From Prochlorococcus sp. MIT 1307 (lineage in GTDB: Bacteria > Cyanobacteriota > Cyanobacteriia > PCC-6307 > Cyanobiaceae), in assembly GCF_034092395.1 (NCBI RefSeq), contig NZ_CP139301.1, positions 434,001-498,000 of the forward strand: 64,000 nucleotides of DNA, given 5' to 3'. A program made the translations under genes and the position numbers. Every line of letters starts with the position of its first letter. The stretch's first letter is position 1. Below are positions 49,114 through 57,933 of this stretch, piece by piece. The notes beneath the pieces are model-generated. The model was not told the origin of the DNA, did no database searches, and saw only the letters and a list, made by a program, of their open reading frames with translations.

Positions 49114-49443
49114 ATGACTAAATGGTCCGAGCAAGTTGAGGAGGAATTAGCTCTTTTGCTCAAGGATTGGCTCAAGGCGCAAGGTCGCACTCAGGCTGAC
49201 CTTAAACAGAGCCTTAGTGCCGTTTCTACACGAATGCCAGCAATACTTGAAGCACTAAAAATAGAATATTCAAAAGGTGGTTTACCTAATGTTGCGGAAC
49301 GTCTATGCATAATCGAGGCAGATTGGGCCAATGAGAAACAAACAAATAATGAAGAAAAAGCAACTACTTCTAATAGCTCTCATGACCCATTCGACCAATT
49401 AGACCTACTCTTAGAAGAAATTCGTGAAGACTGCGAGAGCTAA
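49114..49443 (+). CDS. Conserved hypothetical protein, helix-turn-helix-like
   Basis: From ATG 49114 the product is 109 aa; an ATG at 49090 would overlap the YkvA gene by 16 bp. The helical N-terminal half (ELALLLKDWLKAQGRTQADL, then AVSTRMPAILEALKIEYSKGG) resembles a small helix-turn-helix domain in spacing, followed by RLCIIEADW. The C-terminal third is acidic and polar and ends in LDLLLEEIREDCES. No family name recognised. It probably shares a transcript with the YkvA gene upstream. A regulatory role is speculative. Confidence 0.7.
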   Translation: MTKWSEQVEEELALLLKDWLKAQGRTQADLKQSLSAVSTRMPAILEALKIEYSKGGLPNVAERLCIIEADWANEKQTNNEEKATTSNSSHDPFDQLDLLLEEIREDCES

Positions 49444-50411
49444 AAGAAATCTCGCCATCTAGATAATGAGATTCAAGAAGTTATAGGTACTATTTCCTTA
49501 AATGCAGACTAAAGATACTGATTCATATGAATCCACCAAAAGTTCTCTGATCATTAGCCCTTGCATATCATCAATACCAACTTTCCTTTAACAATAACCC
49601 CATAATTTTAAAAAAAAAGCACAATTAAAAACAAAGCCACTATCAATGATCAATCAAACTTGGATCATGAGTTTTTGGAATATGAGGAGACAAGACTAGC
49701 GCTAGCAATCATTATGACACCCCATTAGTACTTACTCAGGCGACCACAGAAAGATCGAATGAATCGAAGGAACATTAGCAAAATACGGAAAAATATTTAT
49801 AGTTCTGCTCCATCGATTCCTAGCTTTTTTAATGCCAGGTTTTTTTTCAGTGATGGAATGAGCTCGCTCTCCAAAAGTACGGAGGAGTATTGAAGCCATC
49901 AAAGCAAAGCCATTCAATCTTCCCCTCTCACGTTTCTAGGAGAAAACCCGTAATTGTGATCCGATCAGGCTGCTAACAACTCTCAAGGAGCATTAATTTG
50001 CACCAATATTTTGACCTTTTCCTAGAGCTAGGGCTGGGCACGAGGCAAATTCTTAGAAGCAAATTCGAGCTTCCAACCTATAAAAGTTTTCTTCAAGCAG
50101 CTTTGAGATACCTACAGCAAATAAGGTGTTGGACTCTACAAAAGCAAGATGTACTCGACCGTATGTTGAATAAGGGAGTCAAATAAAAATTAACATCTAA
50201 AGCTCATTGTATTGGCCTGCTCCCTATTCAATGGGGAAGTGGTCTGATTTTTATGGATGACTAAACTTTTCCAGAGAAAAGCATTAATCTTCATGTATTT
50301 CTGATTATAGGTTGTGCAAGTAGAACATAAAATAATAACAGGTCTCTATATCCAGAATATCCACAGAAACCTAATACAAAAAAAAACCACTAAATACTCT
50401 AAAGTTCTTTC
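49444..50411. other. Long gene-poor stretch
   Basis: About 970 bp between the HTH-like gene and the cytochrome gene hold no firmly supported gene, unusual for this compact chromosome. Two weak frames exist: a minus-strand frame at 49732-49917 (TTG start; an internal ATG at 49899) and a plus-strand frame at 49998-50186 (separate entry). The region contains A/T tracts near 49600 and 50380. I did not recognise rnpB, ssrA, ffs or 6S RNA here, but an unknown non-coding RNA could be present. Confidence 0.5.
49998..50186 (+). CDS. Possible small protein, TTG start
   Basis: A 62-codon frame begins at TTG 49998 with AAGGAG nine bases upstream. The translation is helical and mixed-charge (DLFLELGLGTRQILRSKFEL, then YLQQIRCWTLQKQDVLDRML) and not obviously low-complexity. 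It has no recognised family and could be chance. The binding-site spacing is the main argument in favour. Confidence 0.35.
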   Translation: MHQYFDLFLELGLGTRQILRSKFELPTYKSFLQAALRYLQQIRCWTLQKQDVLDRMLNKGVK

Positions 50412-50798
50412 ATGTTTATTCAAAGCCTTACAGAAAAAAATCAGCTAAAGCTTCTATTTTTATCTTTGGGAAAATCAGTGATTGCAAGCATTTTAGTCAT
50501 ATTATTAAGTTTCGGAATATGCCCCATTGCTCTAGCCAAAGATTCTGGTGAAGGGCTATTCCTTATGCATTGTTCAGGCTGCCATGTAAAGGGTGGGAAT
50601 ATAGTCCGACGATCAAAAACCCTTAAATTAAAGGCCCTAAAATCTAATGGATTAGACAACCCAGATGCAATTGCAAGAGTTGCACGAGAAGGTATTGGGA
50701 GTATGAGTGGCTACCAAGAAGTTCTTGGGAAAGGAGGCGATCAGCTAGTGGCAATTTGGGTATGGGAACAAGCTCAAAAAGCTTGGGTCCAAGGATAA
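50412..50798 (+). CDS. c-type cytochrome, cytochrome c6-like
   Basis: Small exported heme protein of 128 aa. An N-terminal signal segment (SVIASILVILLSFGICPIALA) ends before a mature domain of about 85 residues. The heme-attachment motif is HCSGCH, and the axial Met is expected in IGSMSGYQEVL. KTLKLKALKSNG after the heme site resembles the cytochrome c6 family, luminal carriers that can replace or supplement plastocyanin. It is more diverged than classical PetJ, so a c6-like subgroup is the safer call. The 3' end overlaps the opposing YCII gene by 25 bp. Confidence 0.88.
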   Translation: MFIQSLTEKNQLKLLFLSLGKSVIASILVILLSFGICPIALAKDSGEGLFLMHCSGCHVKGGNIVRRSKTLKLKALKSNGLDNPDAIARVAREGIGSMSGYQEVLGKGGDQLVAIWVWEQAQKAWVQG

Positions 50799-51043
50799 AC
50801 CTCTAAGGAAGTCCATATTCCCTCTTTCCAATAAACGTCCTCTTCAAGAACCTTTTTAACTACCTCAAGACTTGCAGCTTCAAAAATACCAAAAACATAT
50901 CTAGTGCATTTAGTTGGTCCCAAGGTGATCAGTATCCCCTTCTCCTTGAGAATAGAAAGCCTATTAAGGTGCTCTTCACGAAAAGGTGAACGCTTTTCAA
51001 GAGCATTTTGACAGTATGTACCCCAAAGAACAAATCGGTCCAT
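50774..51043 (-). CDS. YCII-related domain protein
   Basis: From ATG 51043 an 89-aa protein with the YciI/YCII ferredoxin-like alpha-beta fold: FVLWGTYCQNALEKRSPFREEHL, then LSILKEKGILITLGP, FEAASLEVVKKVLEEDVYWKEGIW and a terminal LEVYPWTQ. The last two segments match the D-P-[FY]-x-x-x-G-[IV]-[WF] and ...P-W/F pattern of the family, with Asp-Val in place of Asp-Pro. The longer frame to 51094 is less convincing. The role is unknown; YCII proteins often act as small enzymes or binding modules. Divergent from cyAbrB. Confidence 0.82.
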   Translation of the reverse strand: MDRFVLWGTYCQNALEKRSPFREEHLNRLSILKEKGILITLGPTKCTRYVFGIFEAASLEVVKKVLEEDVYWKEGIWTSLEVYPWTQAF

Positions 51044-51144
51044 AACTTCAAGAACAACTAATTCTGAAAAATTGTTTCTCAAAATATGGCACAAATGGTT
51101 AATAAATTGCTATCTTATTTAAGTAGATTCATTTTTTAAAGATC

Positions 51145-51513
51145 ATGCTCACTGGTAGCGACCTGCTCACCAAGGTCAAAGAACTAGGTGATGTAAGCAA
51201 ATCCGATCTTGTTCGTGCTTGTGGATATGTATCCACAAAGAAGGATGGTGGAGAACGTCTAAACTTCACTGCTTTTTACGAAGCTCTACTAGAAGCTAAA
51301 GGTGTAAGCCTCGGCGATACTGGTCGTGCAGGTATTGGGAAAGGAGGAAGAAAGCTTAGTTATGTAGCTACTGTTCAAGGCAATGGCAATCTATTGATTG
51401 GCAAGGCATACACAGCCCTACTAGATCTAAAAGCTGGAGATGAATTTGAAATCAAGCTAGGACGCAAGCAAATAAGGCTTGTACCTGCAGGAGCTGAAGA
51501 AGACGAAGACTAA
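51145..51513 (+). CDS. Cyanobacterial AbrB-type transcription regulator (cyAbrB)
   Basis: DNA-binding regulator of 122 aa in the cyAbrB family, which influences carbon/nitrogen balance and other global responses in cyanobacteria. Diagnostic sequences are LTGSDLLTKVKELGDVSKSDLVRACGYVS (about residues 2-30), LNFTAFYEALLEAKGV and the C-terminal AbrB-like fold GNGNLLIGKAYTALL followed by LKAGDEFEIKLGRKQIRL. The tail is acidic. ATG 51145 starts the conserved N-terminus directly. A clean terminator follows 68 bp downstream. The upstream spacer of 101 bp serves both this gene and the YCII gene. Confidence 0.93.
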   Translation: MLTGSDLLTKVKELGDVSKSDLVRACGYVSTKKDGGERLNFTAFYEALLEAKGVSLGDTGRAGIGKGGRKLSYVATVQGNGNLLIGKAYTALLDLKAGDEFEIKLGRKQIRLVPAGAEEDED

Positions 51514-51581
51514 ATTAATCCCTGCATCTTGGTGAAATAACCAAGACTGACAAAATTTAGTCAAATTAAATTTAAAAAGCA

Positions 51582-51612
51582 AAAGCCCTGGAAAACAGCC
51601 AGGGCTTTTTAG
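51582..51612 (+). terminator. Intrinsic terminator after cyAbrB
   Basis: A 10-bp perfect stem (AAAGCCCTGG / CCAGGGCTTT) with a 7-base loop is followed by TT and then AGTTT. Its A-rich left side would give a T-run on the opposite strand, so it can also serve trpA, which ends at 51642 on the minus strand. Confidence 0.9.
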
Positions 51613-51641
51613 TTTAAAAAGAATCTATTAGAGATTAAGAA

Positions 51642-52478
51642 TTAACCAGCGGCTTCTCGAAGTTCCTTGCAAAATAATCCAGCTTCATTTACAGCACATC
51701 CTGGCGAGGCTTCAAATATTCTTTTAACAAGTGCACTTCCAACAATTGCTCCATCTGCTCCCCAACTACGTACTTTTCTAACTTGATCTGGTCCGGATAT
51801 GCCAAATCCAACTGCCACAGGGAGTGAAGAAGATTCCTTAAGTTGTTTCACTAAACTTTCAACTCGATCTGCTAACTCTGATCTTTCACCAGTAACACCA
51901 GTTACGCTAACTAAATAAGTAAATCCTCTACTGGTTGATGCAATTTTTGCCATCCTTTCTTTAGGAGTGGTTGGCGCGACAAGTAAAACCAAGTCAAGTC
52001 CGTTTGAAAACGCAATAGGAGAGAGTAATTCTGCTTCCTCAAGTGGAAGATCAGGAACAACCAGACCAGAGACTCCTGCTTGAGCTGCTTCAGCACAAAA
52101 GAGCTCCATTCCTCGATTCAGTAAAGGATTGCTGTATGTAAAGAGAATTACAGGAATAGATAATCTGTCTCGCAAGCCAGAGAGCATCTCAAGGACTCTT
52201 AAAGGGGTAGTGGAAGCTTTAAGTGATCGTGATGCTGCAGCCTGTATTACAGGGCCATCAGCAAGAGGATCGCTATAGGGAATTCCCAATTCAATAATGT
52301 CAGCACCCTCATCTTGCAACCTAAGCAAAATTTCTGAAGTAGTTACTAGATCCGGGTCACCAGCCATTAAAAAAGGCATCAAAGCAATTCTGCCTTCTCT
52401 ATATATTTGATTAAAGCAGCTGGAAATAGTAGTTACTGCTTTACGATTGGTTTCAGATGTATTACCCTTTAAAGTCAT
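51642..52478 (-). CDS. trpA: Tryptophan synthase alpha chain
   Basis: Releases indole from indole-3-glycerol phosphate and passes it to the TrpB subunit. The 278-aa protein has [16 protein letters not shown], the catalytic Glu in [22 protein letters not shown], the catalytic Asp in [44 protein letters not shown] and [10 protein letters not shown]. All are in TIM-barrel order. ATG 52478 gives a short polar leader of about 20 residues. No trpB lies beside it; trp genes are dispersed in these genomes. Confidence 0.97.
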   Translation of the reverse strand: MTLKGNTSETNRKAVTTISSCFNQIYREGRIALMPFLMAGDPDLVTTSEILLRLQDEGADIIELGIPYSDPLADGPVIQAAASRSLKASTTPLRVLEMLSGLRDRLSIPVILFTYSNPLLNRGMELFCAEAAQAGVSGLVVPDLPLEEAELLSPIAFSNGLDLVLLVAPTTPKERMAKIASTSRGFTYLVSVTGVTGERSELADRVESLVKQLKESSSLPVAVGFGISGPDQVRKVRSWGADGAIVGSALVKRIFEASPGCAVNEAGLFCKELREAAG

Positions 52479-52545
52479 TAAATAAGTATCAGAGATTTTT
52501 TAAAAAGAAAACTCAAAGATTAGTAAAAGGAACAGTAGTAGATTT

Positions 52546-52863
52546 CTATTCATTTTCTAATTCTTTTATTAGGCTAATCTGTTCTTCCTCCGACATTGCT
52601 TCAAATCTACTCTGTAGTTCAGCATTAGTAACCTTTTCATAAGCATCACGATAACGTTTGCGCTGCTCCACAAAAGTCATTTGGCCTGAAACAACCCTGA
52701 ACAAATAGGTGCCTGTCCACCCAAAGACAAGCAAAACAAGTATTGCTTCGGCAGCAATCCCAGCAGAAACCCCTTCAAAACCAATGAGGCGAAAAAAACA
52801 ATAGCCAAATGCACCTAAAAATAAAGTGGCTAGCCCGATTTGTAAAACATTAGCTCTTGTCAA
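52546..52863 (-). CDS. DUF3007 family membrane protein
   Basis: Cyanobacterial and plastid-lineage protein of 105 aa with two membrane helices (LQIGLATLFLGAFGYCFF and AEAILVLLVFGWTGTYLF). The conserved RVVSGQMTFVEQRKRYRDAYE follows and the C-terminus is acidic. The start is TTG 52863, since no ATG or GTG precedes the conserved helix, and it lies 3 bp behind the ndhL stop. Position next to ndhL is common in cyanobacteria from memory, which suggests a role near NDH-1, but no function is established. Confidence 0.85.
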   Translation of the reverse strand: MTRANVLQIGLATLFLGAFGYCFFRLIGFEGVSAGIAAEAILVLLVFGWTGTYLFRVVSGQMTFVEQRKRYRDAYEKVTNAELQSRFEAMSEEEQISLIKELENE

Positions 52864-52866
52864 AAT

Positions 52867-53133
52867 TCAGACCTCACCCTGACCATTTAAACGAAGGTTT
52901 AGAAAAGGAGCAAATAAAATCAGTCCAGGGAAAAACAAAAAAACAAATCCATATACAGCCAATCTCTCAACCTTTCCCATTATGTGCCAGCGATTGCTCA
53001 TCCAGAAAAAAAGGAACAATGGAACAACAAGCAAATAAAGGAAGCCAATAGTTAAATACGTAACAAGCACTGGGAAAAAGATGATTGTGATTTGATTTTC
53101 TAAAGTCAATAGAGGCACTATGGATAAAACCAC
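52867..53133 (-). CDS. ndhL: NAD(P)H-quinone oxidoreductase subunit L
   Basis: Small cyanobacteria-specific membrane subunit of NDH-1, first described as InhA/ictA for inorganic carbon transport in Synechocystis. The 88-aa protein has two membrane segments and the family core [38 protein letters not shown] (residues about 33-70). Start GTG 53133 gives a leader rich in hydrophobic residues; GTG 53118 is an alternative. Co-oriented with DUF3007 and trpA. Confidence 0.93.
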   Translation of the reverse strand: MVLSIVPLLTLENQITIIFFPVLVTYLTIGFLYLLVVPLFLFFWMSNRWHIMGKVERLAVYGFVFLFFPGLILFAPFLNLRLNGQGEV

Positions 53134-53182
53134 TCGTGGAAATTAGGATGTAGTTTGGGTGATGGTGGTCTTACCTCTAAAT

Positions 53183-53268
53183 GGGAGCATGGCGGAATTG
53201 GTAGACGCAGCGGACTTAAAATCCGTAGGCCGTAAAAGGCTGTGGGGGTTCAAGTCCCCCTGCTCCCA
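53183..53268 (+). tRNA. trnL: tRNA-Leu (anticodon UAA)
   Basis: The 86-base gene folds as a type II tRNA. The acceptor stem is GGGAGCA with TGCTCCC plus discriminator A. The D-arm is rich in G (GGCGGAATTGGTAGACGC), the anticodon loop CTTAAAA gives anticodon TAA, the variable arm is long, and the T-arm is GGGGGTTCAAGTCCCCC. CCA is not encoded. The anticodon loop is uninterrupted, so the group I intron found at this site in many cyanobacteria is missing. Confidence 0.97.
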
Positions 53269-53401
53269 TAAATCTAAGAGCCAACCTTTTCTTTATTTTA
53301 GGCTTAATAAGCATCTATGTGTTCAAATTACGAACTAAGCTTGGCTTCAAAGGAAATTGATGAGTCTTGATGGTCAGCTCCAGCCTCTATGAAATCATCT
53401 A

Positions 53402-54466
53402 CTAATTAGATGCAATTGACCAATTAAGAGTTTCTCCTGCATGAAATTGCAATATTTTTTCAACAGAATTATCTGCTTTTCTAACTTCAAGAAAATCTGG
53501 CACAACCCTTGGGCGCTTTTCTAAGGTGATAGAGTTTTTATTTATTGGTAATCCATAGAAGTCAGGCCCAAAAATACTTGAAAAAGCTTCTAAGCGATCT
53601 AATACACCTTCTTCATCAAAAACTTCTGCATAACTTTCAAGAGCAACTGAAGCATTAAAAATCCCAGCACAGCCACAGGAGCTTTCCTTATAAGAACGTA
53701 GGTGAGGAGCAGAGTCAGTCCCAAGGAAAAAGCAAGATTTACCACTTGTTGCTGCCTTTCGAAGTGCAATCCGATGCCTTTCTCTCTTAGCTACAGGCAA
53801 ACAATAAAAGTCACTACGTAGTCCCCCATCAAACATGGCATTTCGATTGAAATGTAAATGATGTGGTGTAATTGTGGCTGCAAGATTAGAGCTGCAAGTT
53901 TCTACAAATTGAACTGCTTGCTCAGTAGTGATGTGCTCTAGAACAACCTTAAGAGAAGAATGGCGGGATAGAAGCGGGATAAGTTTTTGTTCAATAAAAA
54001 TTGCTTCCCTATCAAAAATATCTACATCAGGATCTGTAACTTCACCATGTATTAATAATGGTAATCCAATTCGCTCCATGGTTTCCAATAGAGGAGTAAT
54101 TGCCTGCAAGTCAGTGACACCATCTGCTGAATTAGTTGTAGAGTTAGCAGGGTATAGTTTTGCCCCAAAGAATACTCCCTCTTTATGTCCAAGTTCAATG
54201 ACATCTGGAGATAAATCGTCAGTAAGATAGATTGTCATTAGAGGTGTAAATGATATTCCTTCTGGAATTGCAGCTAAAATTCTTCTTCTATATTTAATCG
54301 CAGCTTCAACCGTAGTAACAGGTGGTAGTAGATTTGGCATGATAATTGCACGACGAAACACCCTTGCAGTAGAAGCCAAGACTGCATTAAGAATATGACC
54401 ATCTCTTAAATGCAAATGCCAATCATCAGGTTGAACTAATGTGATCTTTTCATTTGAAAAGTCCAA
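53402..54466 (-). CDS. pyrC: Dihydroorotase
   Basis: Zinc enzyme that closes carbamoyl-aspartate to dihydroorotate in pyrimidine synthesis (class II, PyrC type). The 354-aa protein has the metal motif DDWHLHLRDG near the N-terminus, FGAKLYPANSTTNSADGV with the carboxylated-lysine site, LLIHGEVTDPDVDIFDREAIFIE, LEHITTEQAV, TITPHHLHFNRN and FLGTDSAPHL. Start is TTG 54466 with GGAG six bases upstream (54473-54476 complement); no ATG lies near the conserved beginning. Confidence 0.96.
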   Translation of the reverse strand: MDFSNEKITLVQPDDWHLHLRDGHILNAVLASTARVFRRAIIMPNLLPPVTTVEAAIKYRRRILAAIPEGISFTPLMTIYLTDDLSPDVIELGHKEGVFFGAKLYPANSTTNSADGVTDLQAITPLLETMERIGLPLLIHGEVTDPDVDIFDREAIFIEQKLIPLLSRHSSLKVVLEHITTEQAVQFVETCSSNLAATITPHHLHFNRNAMFDGGLRSDFYCLPVAKRERHRIALRKAATSGKSCFFLGTDSAPHLRSYKESSCGCAGIFNASVALESYAEVFDEEGVLDRLEAFSSIFGPDFYGLPINKNSITLEKRPRVVPDFLEVRKADNSVEKILQFHAGETLNWSIASN

Positions 54467-54885
54467 GGCAGGCTCCGTTTAAGGAATAACTACATTCCAT
54501 TGCCTAAAATAGGCAACACATACAATTTAGCTTCATTAGAAGCAGAGGTGTCATTTCTTAAAAGCAAAAGTATAGGAAAGGCAGTTTTTGAATTCCGCCC
54601 AAACAAAGCCACTGTATAAAGCTTAAGCCGTACCTTAAGACTCCAGGCACATCAAATACATTGATATTAATCACAAAGGTTTGAAATTAATTGGGCTTGA
54701 ATGATGTAACATATATTAAATCTCTTGATTAATATTAAAGAAGCTACTCAAGGCTATCCAAACCAAATTAATGTCTTACTGAACTAAACACACTAAGAGC
54801 AAATGAAAATTATCTATTTGCCCAATTACATGAATTTTAATCAAAATAATTCAAAGACAACTCCTACTAAATCAATTTAGAACCT
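54467..54885. other. Intergenic stretch between pyrC and the exchanger gene
   Basis: About 420 AT-rich bases with divergent genes on both sides, so both promoters should be here. The longest plus-strand frame just ahead of the exchanger has 22 codons and is not convincing. No repeat, hairpin with T-run or RNA gene was recognised. Confidence 0.5.
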
Positions 54886-55983
54886 ATGCCATCATTCCTA
54901 CTATCAGCGCTAGAAGTACTTATTGGCATAGGGCTATTATTTGGTGGTGGAGAATTGTTTGTTAAAGGTTCTGTAGCTTTATCACTCATCCTAGGTATTC
55001 CTCAATTGGTAATTGGTCTAACTGTTGTTTCTCTTGGGACTAGTGCGCCAGAATTATTTGTCAGCGTAAGCTCTGTATTAAAAGGCTCTGATGCACTTGC
55101 AGTTAGCAATGTTATTGGAAGCAACATCTTTAACGTTTTAGTTGTTCTAGGCGGAAGTGCTCTTATTTTACCTCTAAAAGTAGAGAGTCGATTAGTTCGA
55201 AGGGATGTGCCACTGCTAATTGCTGTATCTACTTCAGTTTGGGGAATGGCATCTGCAGGCAAAGTTACTTGGCAAGCAGGATTAGCATTATTAATTGCTC
55301 TAATAATCAATACTATTTGGGAAATTCGTACAGTTAGAGAAGAACCGGATGGCGTGGAAAATGCAGAGCCTGAAATCCAAATACCCTCTTCTTCTAATAG
55401 ATTTATTAAAGCTTTTATTTCTCTATTAGCTGGAATATTTTTACTTACAATTGGTTCAAATGTTTTAGTCAAAGGTGCAAGTGCGGCCGCACTTTATCTA
55501 GGAGTAAGTGAGGCTGTGATTGGTCTAACAATAGTTTCTGCAGGAACATCTATGCCAGAGCTAATTACCTCACTTGTCGCAGCCTTTAAAGGCCAAACAG
55601 ACCTGGCAATTGGGAATGTAGTAGGAAGTAGTTTATTAAATCAATTACTTGTTTTAGGTAGTGCCGCCATTGTTTCCTCAGGAAGTGGTCTAGTTGTCGA
55701 AAGGCTTCTAATTCAAAGAGATCTTCCTTTGATGATACTAACAACATTGGCATGCATGCCAATATTCTGGACAAATGGGCGAATAAGTAGGCAGGAAGGA
55801 GGGATTCTTATTGGTATCTATGTCTTCTATTTAATAGATCAAGTATTGCCTAAAACACTACCATTCTGGCAAGACGAATTTAGATTAATAATTTTATGTT
55901 TAGTATTACCGATCTTAATGATATTAATAACATATCAAACAATGAGATATTGGATCAAAGTTAAAAGAAGCCATACAGAATAA
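54886..55983 (+). CDS. Calcium/sodium antiporter (CaCA family, YrbG type)
   Basis: Membrane exchanger of 365 aa with about ten helices and the internal two-fold repeat of the family. The first alpha-repeat is GTSAPELFVSVSSVLKGSDA followed by NVIGSNIFNVLVVLG. The second is GTSMPELITSLVAAFKGQTD followed by NVVGSSLLNQLLVLG, where the usual GSNIFN is changed to GSSLLN. Such proteins export Ca2+ in exchange for Na+ or H+. A hydrophilic loop of about 35 residues separates the halves. ATG 54886 starts at the first helix. Confidence 0.92.
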   Translation: MPSFLLSALEVLIGIGLLFGGGELFVKGSVALSLILGIPQLVIGLTVVSLGTSAPELFVSVSSVLKGSDALAVSNVIGSNIFNVLVVLGGSALILPLKVESRLVRRDVPLLIAVSTSVWGMASAGKVTWQAGLALLIALIINTIWEIRTVREEPDGVENAEPEIQIPSSSNRFIKAFISLLAGIFLLTIGSNVLVKGASAAALYLGVSEAVIGLTIVSAGTSMPELITSLVAAFKGQTDLAIGNVVGSSLLNQLLVLGSAAIVSSGSGLVVERLLIQRDLPLMILTTLACMPIFWTNGRISRQEGGILIGIYVFYLIDQVLPKTLPFWQDEFRLIILCLVLPILMILITYQTMRYWIKVKRSHTE

Positions 55984-56019
55984 AACAAAAGATATTTACC
56001 ATCTAAAAATACAGAAAAA

Positions 56020-57384
56020 TCAAATCATAGTAACAAATTCTTCTGCAATAGTTGGATGTAATGCCATTGTTCTATCAAAATCTAATTTTGTAGCGCCCAT
56101 CTGTAATGCTATTGCAGCCATTTGAATAATTTCTGCTGAGTGATCACCAACCATATGGCAGCCTAGTATTTTTTGAGATTTTCTTTCAGTGATTAGTTTA
56201 AGAAGGCAAGGTGCTCCTCTTTTAGGGAGAGCATTGGCCATAGATCTAAACTTTGCTCTATATGACCTAAGGTTCACCTCCCCATAAAGTGCGATTGCTT
56301 TTTCTTCAGTAAGCCCTACTGCTGCAATCTCTGGATGGCTAAAAACAGCACTAGGCACAAAATTATAGTTAACCTGACGTGTCTTTTTTCCAAAAACTGT
56401 ATCCGCAAATGCTCTACCTTCATCAACAGCAACTGGTGTGAGATTGATTCGATTAGTTACATCACCAACAGCATATATATTTGGGATATTAGTTACTTGG
56501 TTCTCATCTACAATTACCTTATCTAGATCAATATCAATGCCAGCTGAAGATAGTCCAAGATCATTTATTAGTGGCTTTCTACCAGTAGCAAAAAGAACTC
56601 CACCGCAATTTTTTATTTCTACAGAGTTTGTATGAACTTTTAAATCTCCTGGATTACCACTAATCGAAACTGGATATTGACCAAAATTCAATTCGATGCC
56701 ATTTTCTTGCATGTATTCAACGAGTAAATTGGATAATTCCTTATCAAATCCCTTTAATATAGTTTTCCCCCTAATGAATTGCTTTACTTTGACACCCAGG
56801 CCATTGAGAATGCATGAGAACTCACAAGCAATAAAGCCTGCACCAAAAATAACTACATTCTCTGGTAATTCATTAAGTAAAAAAATATCATCACTTAGCC
56901 ATCCCAATTCCGAACCTGGAATTAATGGGCGATTAGGATAACCCCCAGTGGCTATTAATATTCTTTCGCCATACAACTCCGTAATTTTATCAACATTTCC
57001 CTTTTCCCTCACTAAGACAACATGTGAATCAGCAAGCTTCCCCCAACCATTAAAAAGAGTAACTCCAGATTTCTCAAGCAAGTCAATATGAAGAGAGTTT
57101 AACCGATCTACTTCGCTTCTGACATTTTTCAAAAGTTGACTTGAGTCTATACAGGCATCTTTAAATTCAACTCCAAAACTAGAAGCATTTTTAATATGCT
57201 CGTTATAAAGGGATCCATAAAGCAACAATTTCTTAGGAACACATCCTCTAATTACACATGTTCCACCAACTCGGTCTCCCTCAATTATGGCAACTTTTGC
57301 CCCATAGCTTGAAGCTCTTTTGGCTGCTGCCAAGCCTCCTGAACCGGCTCCTAGGACGATCAAATCGAAAGGGGGGTTTTTCAA
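56020..57384 (-). CDS. gor: Glutathione reductase
   Basis: NADPH-dependent flavoprotein that reduces glutathione disulphide. The 454-aa protein has an FAD motif LIVLGAGSGGLAAAKRA, the redox disulphide GGTCVIRGCVPKKLLLYG (CxxxxC), the NADPH motif VVIFGAGFIACEFSCIL, IYAVGDVTNRINLTPVA for FAD, and the C-terminal His-Glu pair in LHPTIAEEFV. GCVPKK rather than a lipoamide-dehydrogenase pattern supports glutathione reductase. Start is TTG 57384, required by the N-terminal FAD strand. Other pyridine-disulphide reductases cannot be fully excluded. Confidence 0.92.
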   Translation of the reverse strand: MKNPPFDLIVLGAGSGGLAAAKRASSYGAKVAIIEGDRVGGTCVIRGCVPKKLLLYGSLYNEHIKNASSFGVEFKDACIDSSQLLKNVRSEVDRLNSLHIDLLEKSGVTLFNGWGKLADSHVVLVREKGNVDKITELYGERILIATGGYPNRPLIPGSELGWLSDDIFLLNELPENVVIFGAGFIACEFSCILNGLGVKVKQFIRGKTILKGFDKELSNLLVEYMQENGIELNFGQYPVSISGNPGDLKVHTNSVEIKNCGGVLFATGRKPLINDLGLSSAGIDIDLDKVIVDENQVTNIPNIYAVGDVTNRINLTPVAVDEGRAFADTVFGKKTRQVNYNFVPSAVFSHPEIAAVGLTEEKAIALYGEVNLRSYRAKFRSMANALPKRGAPCLLKLITERKSQKILGCHMVGDHSAEIIQMAAIALQMGATKLDFDRTMALHPTIAEEFVTMI

Positions 57385-57507
57385 GAAAATGCGGGTGAGG
57401 TTTTTTACAATTATGAATGTTATTTTTTTATTAGTACGTGGTAAGAAATAAAGAAACCCAGAAATTAGGTAATTTCTACTATCAAAGAAAGTTCAAGGTG
57501 CCTAAGA

Positions 57508-57759
57508 TTACTTAGTTTTAAAGGTATCACCCTTAATGCTAGCTGGAGAGATCTCTCCTCCATGACAATAGCGAACTCTTGCATCAAGGGGAATATCCTG
57601 CCAGTTCCAAAAAACAGCGTAATCAGCCCAAGTTGTTGCTATACATACAAGTTTTAAGCTTTGATTAATAGAAAATGGCAATTGAGTAAGAGCCAAAATT
57701 AACAAGCCAATACCAGCTGATGGGGCATGAAACTTAAAGTTTAACTTTTGGAGATCCAT
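57508..57759 (-). CDS. Small hypothetical protein
   Basis: An 83-aa frame starting at ATG 57759. A moderately hydrophobic stretch (APSAGIGLLILALTQLPFSI) may be a membrane segment; the rest is polar with Cys residues in KLVCIATTW and VRYCHGGEI. No family is recognised. It lies 123 bp upstream of the gor start on the same strand and opens the small-gene region of the right end. Confidence 0.6.
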   Translation of the reverse strand: MDLQKLNFKFHAPSAGIGLLILALTQLPFSINQSLKLVCIATTWADYAVFWNWQDIPLDARVRYCHGGEISPASIKGDTFKTK

Positions 57760-57933
57760 TTAATTTTTTTGAAAATTGATGATTTTTAGCGAATTTCTTT
57801 TAGTAGAATCTTTTTCTACATTTCATATTGCACAAGCCAACAAAAAATAAACCAATCAGATATGAGATTTTAATATTCTCAAACATCTATTGGGACGTAT
57901 CAACTAAATTTAACCCCCCTAGAGGCCATTTTG

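Noticed and set aside
49732-49917. 61-codon minus-strand gene
   Set aside because: TTG start without a clear ribosome site and no recognisable sequence; kept only as a mention in the gene-poor stretch.
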